Source: Lentinus brumalis
Taxonomy: Eukaryota; Basidiomycota; Agaricomycetes; Polyporales; Polyporaceae
DNA length: 64,000 bases
Assembly (NCBI GenBank): GCA_001792895.1
Contig: MARA01000016.1
Coordinates: 558,001-622,000 of the forward strand
Direction of reading: 5' to 3'
Shown here: positions 47,411 through 59,177 of the stretch, one piece after another
Position numbering within the stretch: the first letter of the stretch is position 1
Layout: the number at the start of each line of letters is the position of its first letter
Translations under genes and position numbers: made by a program
Notes under the pieces: model-generated
What the model was told of the DNA's origin: nothing
Seen by the model: only the letters and a program-made list of their open reading frames with translations
Databases searched by the model: none

Positions 47411-47756
47411 ACTAACGCACACAACGTGACGCTGCTGAGATCGCGTCGCTCGAAGGCAGCTCTCTGCATTCCGCACGGCGAGTAGCTAAACATGTAACAG
47501 ACCCGAGCTCGAGCTAGCATGACTGCCTACAGTACTCATGTCGCTACAAGACTAATACATCCCCGTGTATCGGGCTATAGAAACTGGCGCGGATGGGCAC
47601 AGAGGCAGCGTGGTGCGCTCCTAAGCCACACGCGTAGGCGACACGCACCACCGGTGCAGGCGACGGCTGCTGCGTTCTACGATGCACAGCTGGTAGCCAG
47701 GAAGCTTCTAGGAGGCGGAGGTAGTGAGTAAGGACTGCACGTAAGGCAATCAAACG
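47411..47756 (+). other. LINE inter-ORF spacer
   Basis: The 346 bp between the ORF1 stop and the first ATG of the ORF2 frame show no recognisable feature. The first 185 codons of the ORF2 frame also lack domain character, so the true spacer may be longer. Confidence 0.5.
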
Positions 47757-50700
47757 ATGGACGGAGGGAGTTTGCGGTTGTGGTTTCTTCAGACGTTGCG
47801 GTCTACACTGGATGCGCCGGGAGTGACGACCCGGGTGGAATGCATGCCGACGGGGGGAGTGCACGGTGCGCAGCACGCCGTGTCCAACCCCCGACCTTTC
47901 GGTGTCGGCTGGGGGCCCAATTTACTGGCCTACGGGTGCAGGACGGCCCCCGGTGCGCGTACGACGGTCAGTCTATTTAGGCGACAGTGGACCGAGCTCA
48001 CGCTGAAGCTAGACGAATGTGGCTGCACACGTTTCCCTAGCAGCACTGCCCGGGACGGAGGGAATGAACCGTCTAGAGCTGGGGGTATGGTTGTACCCCA
48101 GCCGACAAGAGCAACTGCGAACACACAATTAACAAACGAGACACAAGAGGACGCACGTACTGGTCACGGACATCCACGATCCGCTGGGAATAGAGGGAGG
48201 GAGGCTGCTGGTGCTCAGCCCCCTCCTGGCGACGTTCCCAGCGGCAACGGTAGCACATCCCTAAACATTTCCGGACGAAAAACAACACGAGAGAAAGACA
48301 ACGAGCGCAAGACGGCTCTTCAAGTTGCATCACTAAACATAAACGGCTACGGAAACCTCATCCAAGACCACCCCGACAACAAATGGGGCCGTGTCTACAG
48401 GATGATGGCGGAGCATAGAATCGGGGTTCTCATGCTGCAAGAAACGCATCTCACAGAAGAGCGCATAGCTGGAATCCATCGGATGTTCGCGCGGAAGATC
48501 AAGGTTTTCCACTCAGAGCATCCCGAGTCCCCCACGCAGAGAGAGGGAGTCGCGGTTGTACTCAACGCTCGATACCTAAATACAGCCGATGCCAATGCTA
48601 CAGTAATCATCCCAGGTAGAGCGATTCAGGTCAAAGTGCCGTGCCTAGGAGGCGAAGTCCGAAACGTTCTCTGCATCTACGCACCGACATCTGACGGCGT
48701 CGAGGAGCGCAAACGCTTCTTCAGGAACGTCCAAGAGTACTACGAGGCCAACCCTGGTTTCCCCAAGCCGCACCTGATGGCAGGCGATTTCAATAACGTC
48801 GAAGACGCCATAGACCGACTGCCGGTGAACGATGGCCCCGACCAATCGACCGCTACGCTGGATGACCTAAAAATCAGCCTGGGGCTTATGATGGCGGACG
48901 GCTGGAGGGTGACGTATCCCAACACGAGAGAATACACCTTCCACCGAGGGACAGGCGCGAATGCAACTTTCTCCCGCCTGGACCGGATCTACACCACCCC
49001 CGATATCTTCGACAACGCCAGAGAATGGCGAGTCTGCGAGGCCGAAGTCAGGACCGACCATAGCCTCATCTCCGTCCAACTCACCTCGGCCAAGGCCCCT
49101 ATAGTCGGCGCTGGTCGGCCGCTCTTCCCTCTGCAGCTCCTCAGAGACAAGAAGCTTGCCCGCGATATCAAAAAGAGAGGAGTATTGGCCATGTGTCAAC
49201 TGAACGAGCTCCAACGAACCGGAGGACGCTCCGAACTCGCTAACCCCCAGATCATCCTGCATCGACTCAAGTCGGACCTGATGAAGCTAGGACGTGACCG
49301 CGAACGCGAAACGGTTCCCAAACTTCTGGCGGAAATTCGCGAGCGGGAGCAGGCACTGCGACGGATCAAGGCAAACCGATCTATCCCAGATGGAGCCAAA
49401 GCTCCTGAAGCGGCAGCCTTGACGAAGCAAATTCGTGAGCTCAAGCAGAGACGGGTCAAACAGCAACAACAGAACTCTCGAGCAACTCACAGGCTGTACG
49501 GCGACCGGCCGACCAAGTACTGGTCGAAGCTCCACCGGGAATGCAAGCCCCGGGACATCATACCGGCCTTTGAAATTGAAGGACGACGGGGCGTAGCTGG
49601 CGAGAAAATCTATGAGACGGACTCTGTCAAAATGGCGGACATGGCAAGGAAGCATCATATGGACGTTCAGAAAGACGGGCCCGACGTTAGACCGCCCGAT
49701 GACCGCGGACGTGACATCGTGGCAGCCCTCGACAGCCTCGACGCCCGAGTCTCCGAATGCCAAGCAGGCGATCTAGGGCGCGACCTCTCCTATGACGAAG
49801 TGCTCAGGTCCCTACGGGCCGCAAAGAACGGGACCGCTCCCGGCCTCGATGGTATCCCCTTCGAACTCTGGAAGGTGCTACACGCTCGACACGTAGAGGA
49901 TGCGAGGTTCCCTGACCGTCCCGACTTCGACGTCGTCAAACTCCTCACGGCGGCCTTTGAGGACATTCGCATCTATGGAGTCAGCTCCAAGACATCCTTT
50001 GCACATGGCTGGATTGCCCCAATATACAAAGAAAAGGGGGAACGCACGCGGGTGGTCAACTATAGACCTATCACACTACTGAACACGGACTATAAGGTCC
50101 TCAGCAAAGCTCTAGCCGTCCGACTGGCAGACGTAGCCCCGGAGCTCATTCATCGGGCCCAAGCTGGCTTCGTACCTGGGAGGAAGATCCATAACCACAC
50201 GCAATTAGCACGGTTGATGATGTGTTGGGCCGAGACAAACGACGCAAATGGGGCGATTGTGGCCCTGGACCAGGAAAAGGCATACGACAAGATAGCGCAC
50301 GACTATCTATGGCGGGTGCTGAGGAAATTTGGTATCCCTGAAGCATTCGTCCAGACGGTTCAGGCCCTATACGTCAATGCAGAGACGTCAGTAATGGTAA
50401 ACGGCATCATGAGCAAGGCCTACAAGATCTATAGAGGCGTCCGACAAGGGGACCCACTATCCTGCCTGCTCTTCGATCTCGCAATTGAACCTCTGTCTGC
50501 AATGATCAGAAAATCGGACATTGAGGGCTACGCTATCCCACGATGTGGGGAGGCTCTGAAAGCAGTCCTGTTCGCAGACGACACAACAGTGTATCTGTCT
50601 AGCCGCGATGACTTTAGCACCCTCCAGCAGGTGCTGGATACCTGGTGCTCCGCGGCAAAAGCACGCTTCAACATCAGCAAAACCGAGATCATCCCCATCG

Positions 50701-53182
50701 GGAACCCGGAGTTCCGAGTGCGCATGGCAGAAACGTACCGCGCGACCGGCGCATGGCTGAACTACCCAGAGGTGTCCACGTCGCACAGGAGGGAGAGGCG
50801 GTCCGAATCCTGGGTGCTTTCTTCGGGAACGGAGTAGATCAACTAGACATATGGTCGCTGGTACTCACTAAGATAGTCGCGATGAGAAAACCTCTAATGC
50901 ACGCCATCGAGAGGTGGAAGAACGGGCATGCCACGCTGCAAGGGAAGAAGCACGTCGTGCAGATGATTGTTGGGGGTATGACGCAGTTCTTCACGACAGT
51001 GCAAAGGATGCCGAAAGACATCATCATTAGGCTTAACAAGATCATCAGAAGCTACATATGGGACGACAGAAGGAACTCGCCGGTCGGACTGAGCCACGTC
51101 TATCTCCCGGTAGCACTAGGGGGCCTAGACCTGCTCGACCTTGAGACGAGGTGCGAGGCGATCGACATCATGTGGCTGAAGTCCTATCTGGACTTCAGCC
51201 ACGACCGCCCCATCTGGGCGTATTTGGCTGACGACCTACTCGCAAAGCATGTTCCCAAAAACCTCACGACCAAAGAATCCGCGCTACGAATCAACCCGTT
51301 CCTTCAGAGTTGGAAGCCGAAGGTCAGAGGACTGCCCGCAGAGCTAGACGGTATGATGAAGGTCGCCCGAAAGCACGGCCTCCGACTGGAGGGCCTAGCC
51401 TTCTCCAGAACCATCCTTAATGCCATGCCGATGTGGGATCATGCCTGCGCGGATCGCATAAGGCTGAGCCGCCTGACTGTTCCATCGAAACTCTTAACCT
51501 GCCTCCTGACTAGGCATAACCTACGGACGGTGGGCGACTTCCTTCAGATGGCAGCGATACTGAAATGTGCCGGCCACCGGCCAAAGGCGACCTGCAAATG
51601 CGCTGAATGCTGCCGCGTGAAAGCCTCGGTCGGATGCGATAACCCGCACAGCTGTGGAACGAGAGCGCACGAGATACTGGACACGCTACCGGGCAAATGG
51701 AACCCGCGCGTGAGACAGCCGGAGGACTACGAAGACAAGGCCATGAATGACCTTAGCAGCGCAGGGCTCCCGGACGATCTCATACCCTTTGATCGCCGGG
51801 TGACGACCCACGGAGACGTAGGACACGCTTTCCGCATATTTACTGATGCGACGCCAGTGGCAAACGAGGCACTCTCAATGGAGCTAGAAGAGAACGGTGC
51901 GGCTATCAACATCTGCACTGATGGATCGTGCCTCAACAACGGCGAAAAGAACGCTCAGGCTGGTGCTGGAATCTACGTGGCGGCAGACCAAACCCTCAAC
52001 GGAAGTCTGCGTCTCCCTACCTGGCTTGAACAGTCAAACCAGACTGGCGAAATGACAGCCGTGCTGATCGCCACAACGGCTACTAGCAGCGGGACCCGCG
52101 TAACTCAAGAAACCGACTCCCAAACCACGATGCACGTTCTGACAAGGTGGAGGCGGAAGCATGAAGACACAGGATATATCCTGCTAAAAAACGCCAGGCT
52201 CACGCAGACAGTCCTCGCCAGGCTCCGGGAGAGGCGGTCCCACACGCTCTTCAAGTGGGTCAAAGGCCACAGTGGCCATCCTGGGAATGAAGCTGCCGAT
52301 AGACTGGCCGCGATTGGTGCCGCAAAACAAGCGGGTGACCAGCTGGACATGGCTATCACGCCCGCGCTCAGAGTCACGGGCGCAAAGCTCCAGGCGATGA
52401 CCCAAAAACTGGCGTACAGGGCCATACGACAAAAGGTGGACGCTCGATTAGACCCAAGACCGAGGACAGTCGCAAACATGGACAGGATATCCAGCGGTCT
52501 GCAAGCGGCTTTCGGGACACAGCTGCATGATGAAGCAATATGGACATCCCTGCGGTCAAAGCACGTCTCACGCGCTGCCTCGCAGTTCATGTGGATGGCG
52601 ATCCACGACGGCTATATGCTAGGGACTCACTGGCTGAGGCCAAATATGTCGGCTGAACTTCAGCAACGCGCTGTGTGCGAAGTGTGCGGGGAACTCGAGA
52701 CCATGTCGCATATCATCCTGGAATGCGCGGCGATAGGTCAGCGTACGATATGGGAACTACTGAAAAAGACATGGACTCTTACAGGTGCGGAATGGAAAGA
52801 ACCCTGCTGGGGCACCACTTTTGGTGCGGCTTGCGCAGTCTTCAAATCCCAGAACGGTGCCAGGAAGACAGCTACAGAAGCCCTATGGTGCATCCTAGCA
52901 ACGGAAACGACGCATCTAATCTGGAAACTTCGTTGCGAACGAGTAATCCAGAACGATGGCAACGAATTCTCGGTAGAAGAAGTAACAAACAGATTCTTCT
53001 CAGTGCTAGGCTCAAGACTCAGCTTAGACCGACGTACGGCAGTACGCGCTAGAGGGAAGAGATCCCTGAAGCCGCAAGAGGTTGAAAGCGTGTGGCTACC
53101 GATTCTGGAGAATAGAGAGTACTTGCCGCCAAATTGGGTTGCTGATAGCGGGGTTTTAGTGGGTATAAAGCGAGGTAGATGA
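47757..53182 (+). pseudogene. LINE ORF2: endonuclease, reverse transcriptase, RNase H; one frameshift
   Basis: The first frame runs 47757-50837 and the second from about 50775 to 53182. The endonuclease begins about codon 188 (ALQVASLNINGYG; QETHL, YAPTS, MAGDFNNV, RLDRIY and DHSLISV are the catalytic blocks). The reverse transcriptase follows: VVNYRPITLLNTDYKVLSKAL, AGFVPGRKI, LDQEKAYDKI, GVRQGDPLSCLLF and FADDT, the catalytic pair. RNase H has TDGSC, GEMTAV, TDSQ and GNEAADRLA, so all four acidic residues are present. The C-terminus has CEVCGELETMSHIILEC (CX2CX7HX4C). One base is missing near 50771, between NYPE and VHVAQEGEAVRILGAFF, which breaks the protein just after the reverse transcriptase. 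The start is uncertain. Confidence 0.9.
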
Positions 53183-53215
53183 GGGAAGACGTTAGCCTGC
53201 GTGATGTCTTCCCTC
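53181..53215 (+). other. Hairpin at the ORF2 stop codon
   Basis: GAGGGAAGAC and GTCTTCCCTC form a perfect 10 bp stem with a 15 nt loop, overlapping the TGA stop and opening the 3' UTR of the LINE. It is a candidate recognition structure for the reverse transcriptase. Confidence 0.6.
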
Positions 53216-53413
53216 ACCTATCGCACTTGAGTCCCACACTATGTGCGTAATTGCATTTCCTCGTGGTGTACAGTGGCAGTATTTATTGTGACACGTCTTA
53301 GGTCCCTAAGTCCTAAGATGAGTTGCCTAGCGCGTCTGGCTAAAATTCTTTAGCTACGAGTTGTATGACATGCCCCTCTGACCAATGTGACTCAATGACA
53401 TATGCGCCCCACC

Positions 53414-53444
53414 AAAAAAAAAAAAAAAAGTTCTCTGCAACGGT
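53414..53444 (+). repeat. LINE poly(A) tail and right target-site duplication
   Basis: A16 at 53414-53429 is followed without a gap by GTTCTCTGCAACGGT (53430-53444), identical to 41461-41475. This fixes the 3' end of the element. Confidence 0.9.
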
Positions 53445-53564
53445 CAATGTACAGGAGTACTATGTATGTATAGGCGACATATCTTCATCCCAGCATCTAA
53501 GGTTCAGCTAACCACCTTTCCCTTCTCCATACCAGGTCCGCTGCGTCTCAGCCAAATATGACGG

Positions 53565-55968
53565 TCACTGCGCCAAGGAGACGCGAAGCGGCATGGCGGG
53601 GCCCAGCTCTTCCTTGCCCTCAATAATGGGAACCATGACCGCAGCGGGGGCCCGCTTGATGTGAGGCTGGTCCTCTGGCAGCGCGAAGTCGAAGGTCTCG
53701 AGCAGCTCTGCGGCGACCGCTTGAAGCTGGTAGAGGCTGCAGGTTGCGGTCAGTGACAAGACGCACAAGTGCGGATGAAGAATACTCACGCAAAGCGCCA
53801 TCTGTACAGACGTATCAGTACTCGGGTATACTTTCACAGGAAAGTGACGCTTACCCGATGCAACCGCGTACCCCGGCAGCTGTAGGAGTGAGTCAAATCA
53901 GTCTCTCTTGTCATGATCCGTTATAGGCGACCTTACAGAACGACATCCTGGACGTCATGTCGTCAATTTGGAGCCGTTGACCACACGACAGACGAGCACT
54001 CACAAGTTTGCATACACCCCAACTTTGACCTGCTTCTCCGAGTCGAGCCGGAAGAACCTCTCCGGCTTCCACTGGTCTGCATCGTCACCCCACACGTGTA
54101 GCAACCTGCAGTATGGTCGTCCCAGCCAGTTCTCGAACAACAACGATTGAAGAGCTCACCTGTTGTACCCGCAAATAGAGATGATGATGGGCAGGCCCGC
54201 GGACACGGGGATCTCGCTGATGACAGTCCCGTCCGCACCGGTGACCGGGTCCGAGAGCGGGATAACGTCGTCCTTCGCAGCATAACGCCATATGTGGTAG
54301 GCAATGGGGTGGAAGCGGAGGGTTTCCTACACGGTACCGCATCAGTCCTTAAATTCAGCCGCCGCGGCAGTAGTATGTAGCGGCTCACGAACCTTGATCG
54401 CAGCGAGCGTGTACTTCATGCCGTCCAGATCTTCCGGGCTGAAGGCGGTGTCTCCGCGCTCGACCACCAAAGCGCGTACGGCCCTGATCTCCTCACGGAT
54501 GCGGACCTGGTACTCCGGGTGCTTCGCCAGCTCGTACAACATCCAGCTGAGCGTGCTCGAGGTGGTCTCCTGCCCCGCAGCGGTGAGGTGGTGCATCTGA
54601 GCAAGGACCTCCTCTTCACCAAGGCGGAGTCGAGCGTTCTCCGAGTTGTTCGCTTTCACTGTGGACGAATGTAAGCGGATTGTACTGGACGAGCGACAGT
54701 GGCAATCGGGCTCACCTAGAACGCTCATGACGTCGCGCTTTCCCTCGTGAGAGGCGGACCCTTCCGAAGCGTTGGAGTGATACAGCGGCCTTCCGATGTC
54801 CTTGAACATCTCGTTCAGGTTCGATAACCTGCGGTACACCCGCGCGGGCGTATACTTGATCAGCTTTAGCGCGGCTTCCGGCAAGTACTGCCAGAGCCCG
54901 CGATACACCATTCTCAAAGGTGTGGGGTAGAGCTGGGTGTCGTTACTGTGAAGAGAATCAGTAGGGGTTCATGTTCACTAGTCTGGAGGCAGAGCCAAGG
55001 CTTACATGATCGTACTATATTCCTTTGCCAGCGGGTTCTCCGTGTCGTCGAGAGCTCCAAAGTTGTAGTCGAACGCGGCTACTCCCGCAAGTGAGTGCCA
55101 TAAAACGAGAGCAATACAGCACACACCATACCTTGACCGATGATATCAAGAGCGCCACGAGCGAGCCACTTGTTGATCAACACGACACCGTCCGGTCTGT
55201 CCGCGATTTGCGCCTTCCATTTCCCAATGATCTAGCCGGTATTGTGAGTGGGAGCGAGGCGAATCGTGCGAAGCCGCGCTTACCTTCGTAGCAGTAACTT
55301 GGAAGAGCGGAATGAAGGTCCGCAGCTGCTGAGCGCTGAACGCCGGATTCATGACCTTTCGGTGACGTTGGTGCATCGACCCTGCCGTGAACCCCTTTGA
55401 GACTCGTAACATAGATGATATGCAGTGACACTTACCCTCAGCCCATAAGATGCCCGGACCGAGCTGCAAGAGCGTGAGGGTGTTCATGTCGATCCGCTTG
55501 GGATAGTTGTAGCTCGACCTCTGCAAAATATGCTGCAACGCCTATCAGGCCATACGAGATGGATCAGAGCTACACGCGGTAGGATGCAGCATCCACATAC
55601 CTTCGGATCTGCCGTCATGAGTTGCTCGGTCTAGAATTGCAAGCTCGAGTCAGTAGCGATCTCGATGCAAGGACCATCGATGTGACTGACCCCGAAGTAG
55701 GTGCGAATGCGCCAGGTGGAGCCGTACTGGCGCATCCACTGGAAGTCGAGAGAGCCTGTCTCCGACTGCTGGAACAGCTGGTGCTCGTTCCCTGTCGAGT
55801 CGTGTTAGTAAGAACCGACAGGATGGCTGCGTGAAGATACGCACCGAGCCACCTCGACGGTGCCTCAGGACCGCGGAGGAACTTGAGGCTCTTGCGGCGC
55901 GAAGCACAAACGACGACCAAAGCGAGAATAGCAGCGAGGGCGAGTAAAGCAGCGGTGGGAATAGCCAT
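53565..55968 (-). CDS. Cytochrome P450, paralogue B
   Basis: A multi-exon gene on the minus strand with the same exon layout as paralogue A. The start at 55968 gives MAIPTAALLALAAILALVVVCASRRKSLKFLRGPEAPSRWLG, parallel to paralogue A; an ATG 20 codons upstream is less likely. Motifs are FQWMRQYGSTWRIRTYFG, MHQRHRKVMNPAFSAQQLR, the I-helix TAAGQETTSSTLSW (54620-54560 region), ETLRFHP, and the haem loop FSAGVRGCIGWRFA split over small exons near 53940-53800. The C-terminus ends MPLRVSLAQ. All catalytic features are present and no break was seen. It should be an ER monooxygenase of the same subfamily as paralogue A, so related substrates are likely. The LINE is inserted 120 bp beyond its stop codon, outside the coding region. 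Confidence 0.9.
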
Positions 55969-57333
55969 CTTGTGAGGGTCCGCGATGGAGACGGGCAGTG
56001 TGTAGCTCTGCTTGTTATAGTTGGCCATCCGACTGCATGACGTGCTGCAATATTAGCCCCTCGGGCGGCGTTGCGGGAACGAGATGCAAGCATCTATTAT
56101 GCCACACCCTGTCTGTGAGACCGAGGCCGAAAAAACCGCGGGAAGGCCGGAATCGGTCAATGACTCTTATCGGCGAGACCAACCTTCTGATCTCACGAAA
56201 CGAGTCGTTCGTGCAAAGAGCGGATGACACCTGAGGTCACCATCCCATTGAGTTGACCGTTTCGAGCTGACGCGGACTGGCGGTTGACGCATTGTTGCTG
56301 CTGTATGGTGGTTTACGAGGCTATAGAAGCTATGTTCTTCGCCGCCCGGCCGCTCGGGCACCTTCAAGCGAGCTGATTGGCCCCCACGTCATCCCGTACG
56401 CCCGACACCTTCGAGACGACGACAGCATCGAGGCCTGCATGGCCTGAATCGCCTATAATGCGCTTGGATTTCTGACTCATCTGAGATCATAGCAGGGTGT
56501 CAGAGGCGATATAGATGGCACAAAGATACACGGGCCCACATACCGACCGGACATAATAGCGAGCTGTCAGTGTCGGTTTTGAATCGCACTTACGTGACAC
56601 ACGTCGGGAGAGAAGCAGAGATATGACACCATAGTTTGGAGACACCGTCCACCATAGCCATTTCCGTGAATATAGCATTTGCGCGGTCTTGCGTGCCTTT
56701 TACCAGATGTCCAGCTCGTGTGAGTTGTCTTCATTGATCGCAAGCGCGACGAGCCCTTCGGTACTCAACGCATCGGTGAGACGCTTCGTGCCTTGAAGGC
56801 CGTGACCGGAAGCCTTCTTGCGGTGTCAAAATGTGTCAGGAGCGTCCACGAAGGCCACTCCAACATGCACGACACGATGCGGTAGTGTATGAGGTGCAGG
56901 GGGCGGCGTTATAAGTAGTGCGAGATCGACATGGCGGAGAGGACGAAGGCGCGAGGCGCTCAAACGCGTCGCGTCTCTAACCGTCCTGAGGTGAGCGCGC
57001 CGCGGCCGCGAGCTATGTACTACTTATCTCTTCTTCAAGTGCTCGTACACTCACCAACTTAGCAGAACAACTCTTTGCAAGGTGCGTCCCAGCCTACCAT
57101 TACTTGACTTGTTTCGATAGGCCTTGGCCGACGAGGTCTCAGGCCTGAGGGGTCCGGTCGCGGCCGTGAGACTGTAACTCACTCGAGTCATTGGCCGATG
57201 CTGTACGAAGTGAAGGAAAGGTATATATTATCCTTGAAAACTGAGCGTACAGTGATAGTACGCCGCTGCTACATTGGCAGAGTAAGCACTTTACACATAC
57301 AATGTCATTGTCGATCTCCGAAAGCATATATAT
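55969..57333. other. Intergenic between P450 B and monooxygenase 1
   Basis: About 1.4 kb containing the promoter of P450 B and the 3' UTR of the first FAD monooxygenase. No gene, repeat or tRNA is seen. Confidence 0.5.
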
Positions 57334-58542
57334 TCATGCCTCGCGCCTCCCGTCCGACTCTACCATGGCCTTCATCTTGTCTACAGCGGACTGGGGAGCG
57401 TCAGGGCTGATGAACGCCTCGAGGTTACTGTAGCTGAGAGCCGCCGACTTCTCTGCCCGAGCGAACATCCTCTCCTCGACTGCCGCGACTGCTGCCTCCC
57501 TCTCCTCCGCTGACACGCCCTTCGACAACGCGTCCGCGAGTGCCAAGCCGAGCTCCAGGCCATCGAGCATCGCAAGGTTCGCTCCCGCACCAGCAGCAGG
57601 GCTCATAAGGTGCGCAGCATCGCCAATGACGGTCACCCCGGGCTTGTGCTCCCAGCGGTGGCCGACGGGGATGTAGTAGAGGGCGCGGGGGTACACCGCA
57701 GCGTCGTCGCAGTGCTCAATGAACTTGCGCACCCACGGCACCCAGTCGTGGTAGATCTCGAGCAGCACCCTCCTTGCCTCTGCCGGGTCCGCAGGGAAGT
57801 CGGGGTTTGAGCTGCGGTGCCAGGCGTATGCGCGGATGCGCCCGTCGCTGTTGCGCTGCAGGGCCATGATCTTGCTGTCCTGTCCGAGGAAACAGCTCCC
57901 TTGACCCACAGCGTCGCGGACGTCCGCCATCTCAGGAGACGCGGCGACCTCGGGGGTGATGGAGATCTCGACGCCGGTGACTTCGTGGGAGATCAAGGTG
58001 GCAGAGGAGACGAGTGGGCGGACACGGGAGTACGCGCCGTCAGCTCCAACAACGATATCGGCGACGGTGACAAGGCCGTTCGCAAAGGTGAGCTCATGCG
58101 TGCCATCCCCGAGAGGTCGGATGGAGGTGAGCCTGTGTTCCCACTTGACGGCGTCCGCAGGGACGGCGTCGAGCATGATCTTCCGCAAGGCGCTGCGGTC
58201 GATCTCCGGGCGGGCTTGCTTCTCGTCGACCACTACCTTCTCTGGGGTGTGGTGGAGGAGAGGGATCCCGTCCTTGCCGCCGATGCGCATCTCCTCTCCC
58301 TCGACGCGTGAGTTCGCCTTGAAAGCCTCCTCGAGCCCGTTCTCGCGCAGGGCGCGCAGGCCGCTCTCCCAACCGAGGTCGAGCGTGCTTCCCATGTGCG
58401 CACGGACGTTCAGATCGGCGTCGCGCTCGTAGACTGTTGCTGGGATTCCTCGGCGAAGGAGGGTTAGGAGGACGACAAGGCCGCCCATCCCACCGCCGAT
58501 GATGGCGATCCGTGGCATCGGGTGTGTGTGCGGAGTAGACAT
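57334..58542 (-). CDS. FAD-dependent monooxygenase 1
   Basis: An intronless 402-residue flavoprotein. The start at 58542 (MSTPHTHPMPRIAIIGGG) is chosen by comparison with the two paralogues; the frame stays open 22 codons further upstream. The FAD-binding motif GGGMGG is at about residues 16-21. VVGADGAYSRVR is the DG motif. VTVIGDAAHLMSP, followed by GAGANLAMLDGLELG near residue 307, is the GD motif. This is the class A flavin hydroxylase pattern (salicylate hydroxylase / TetX-like), using NAD(P)H and O2 on an unknown, probably aromatic, substrate. It is the first of three tandem paralogues reading leftward and is intact. No membrane segment is seen, so it should be soluble. Confidence 0.9.
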   Translation of the reverse strand: MSTPHTHPMPRIAIIGGGMGGLVVLLTLLRRGIPATVYERDADLNVRAHMGSTLDLGWESGLRALRENGLEEAFKANSRVEGEEMRIGGKDGIPLLHHTPEKVVVDEKQARPEIDRSALRKIMLDAVPADAVKWEHRLTSIRPLGDGTHELTFANGLVTVADIVVGADGAYSRVRPLVSSATLISHEVTGVEISITPEVAASPEMADVRDAVGQGSCFLGQDSKIMALQRNSDGRIRAYAWHRSSNPDFPADPAEARRVLLEIYHDWVPWVRKFIEHCDDAAVYPRALYYIPVGHRWEHKPGVTVIGDAAHLMSPAAGAGANLAMLDGLELGLALADALSKGVSAEEREAAVAAVEERMFARAEKSAALSYSNLEAFISPDAPQSAVDKMKAMVESDGRREA

Positions 58543-58700
58543 TGTCGATAAGTCGTAAGAATCTATAGAACACTGATCAGTACACTGGGTACACATGCAG
58601 CGATGCACCGAGAGCGTACTTGGTATCCTTGTTCAAGCACAGCTTGCTTTTGCTCGGGCGCAAGTTCGTGTGTTCGATGTCTTCCGAGTAGGCTCCCAAA

Positions 58701-58794
58701 TCCTCATTTTATACGTCGTCGATGCACCTAGTCCACCCTGACGGCGTCATGCTGGCATTGGCCAATGTACACGTCGCCGCAAAGCCGCGTCATG
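58701..58794 (-). promoter_or_regulatory. Promoter blocks of monooxygenase 1
   Basis: Two blocks are shared with the promoter of monooxygenase 2. One is TCCTCATTTTATACGTCGTC (58701-58720), which contains TATAAAA on the minus strand 165 bp before the start. The other is CGCCGCAAAGCCGCGTCATG (58775-58794). Their conservation in otherwise diverged spacer suggests duplicated core and upstream elements. Confidence 0.5.
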
Positions 58795-59177
58795 AATTCG
58801 CGAGCCGGCGCGCGACGTTGGGAAGCACCACAGTCGCACGATGCTCGGACGTCGAGACATATGGGCCGGGCGCAGTATATGTTGACGGGTTCTAGCGCGA
58901 GGTTAATACTCACTTCCTGCACGAAACTTCGTAAGTACTTACGAAGTCGAACCCACTCCGAGCCCGAAGGCGTTGCCGTGTGGACTACGACACCTCGGCG
59001 GCCCCGAATCCACTACCGTTCGTACGAGTATATATGTAGATCACGACCACAAACTGTGCTGCGGGCTCCAAACGGTATGTGGCATACGTAGCACGGTGAA
59101 TGCAAGGTGTATGAGTATGATCTGGGTAAGGAAGACTTCATGAGGTTCGAACCTACATATAACTATCCATTGGAGTA
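58795..59177. other. Intergenic, nothing further seen
   Basis: A 383 bp spacer between the promoter blocks of monooxygenase 1 and the stop codon of monooxygenase 2. No feature was noticed. Confidence 0.5.

Larger units (their letters stand above)
41476..53429 (+). mobile_element. Non-LTR retrotransposon (LINE), about 12 kb, flanked by 15 bp duplication
   Basis: The element is delimited by the 15 bp direct repeat GTTCTCTGCAACGGT at both ends and by A16 at its 3' end, the hallmarks of target-primed reverse transcription. Inside, in order, are a 5' leader with a minisatellite, a 280-residue open frame, a gag-like ORF1 with a CX2CX4HX4C knuckle, and ORF2 with an apurinic-type endonuclease, reverse transcriptase (FADD), RNase H and a C-terminal CX2CX7HX4C motif. 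The domain order fits fungal Tad1-like or I-like LINEs; exact clade assignment needs a tree. No terminal inverted or long terminal repeats were seen. ORF1 and ORF2 both carry frame disruptions, so this copy may be inactive. At 11.95 kb it is much longer than the 5-8 kb usual for fungal LINEs. Confidence 0.85.

Noticed and set aside
41461..53444. LTR retrotransposon
   Set aside because: Only a 15 bp direct repeat and a poly(A) tail flank the element; there is no long terminal repeat, integrase or protease.
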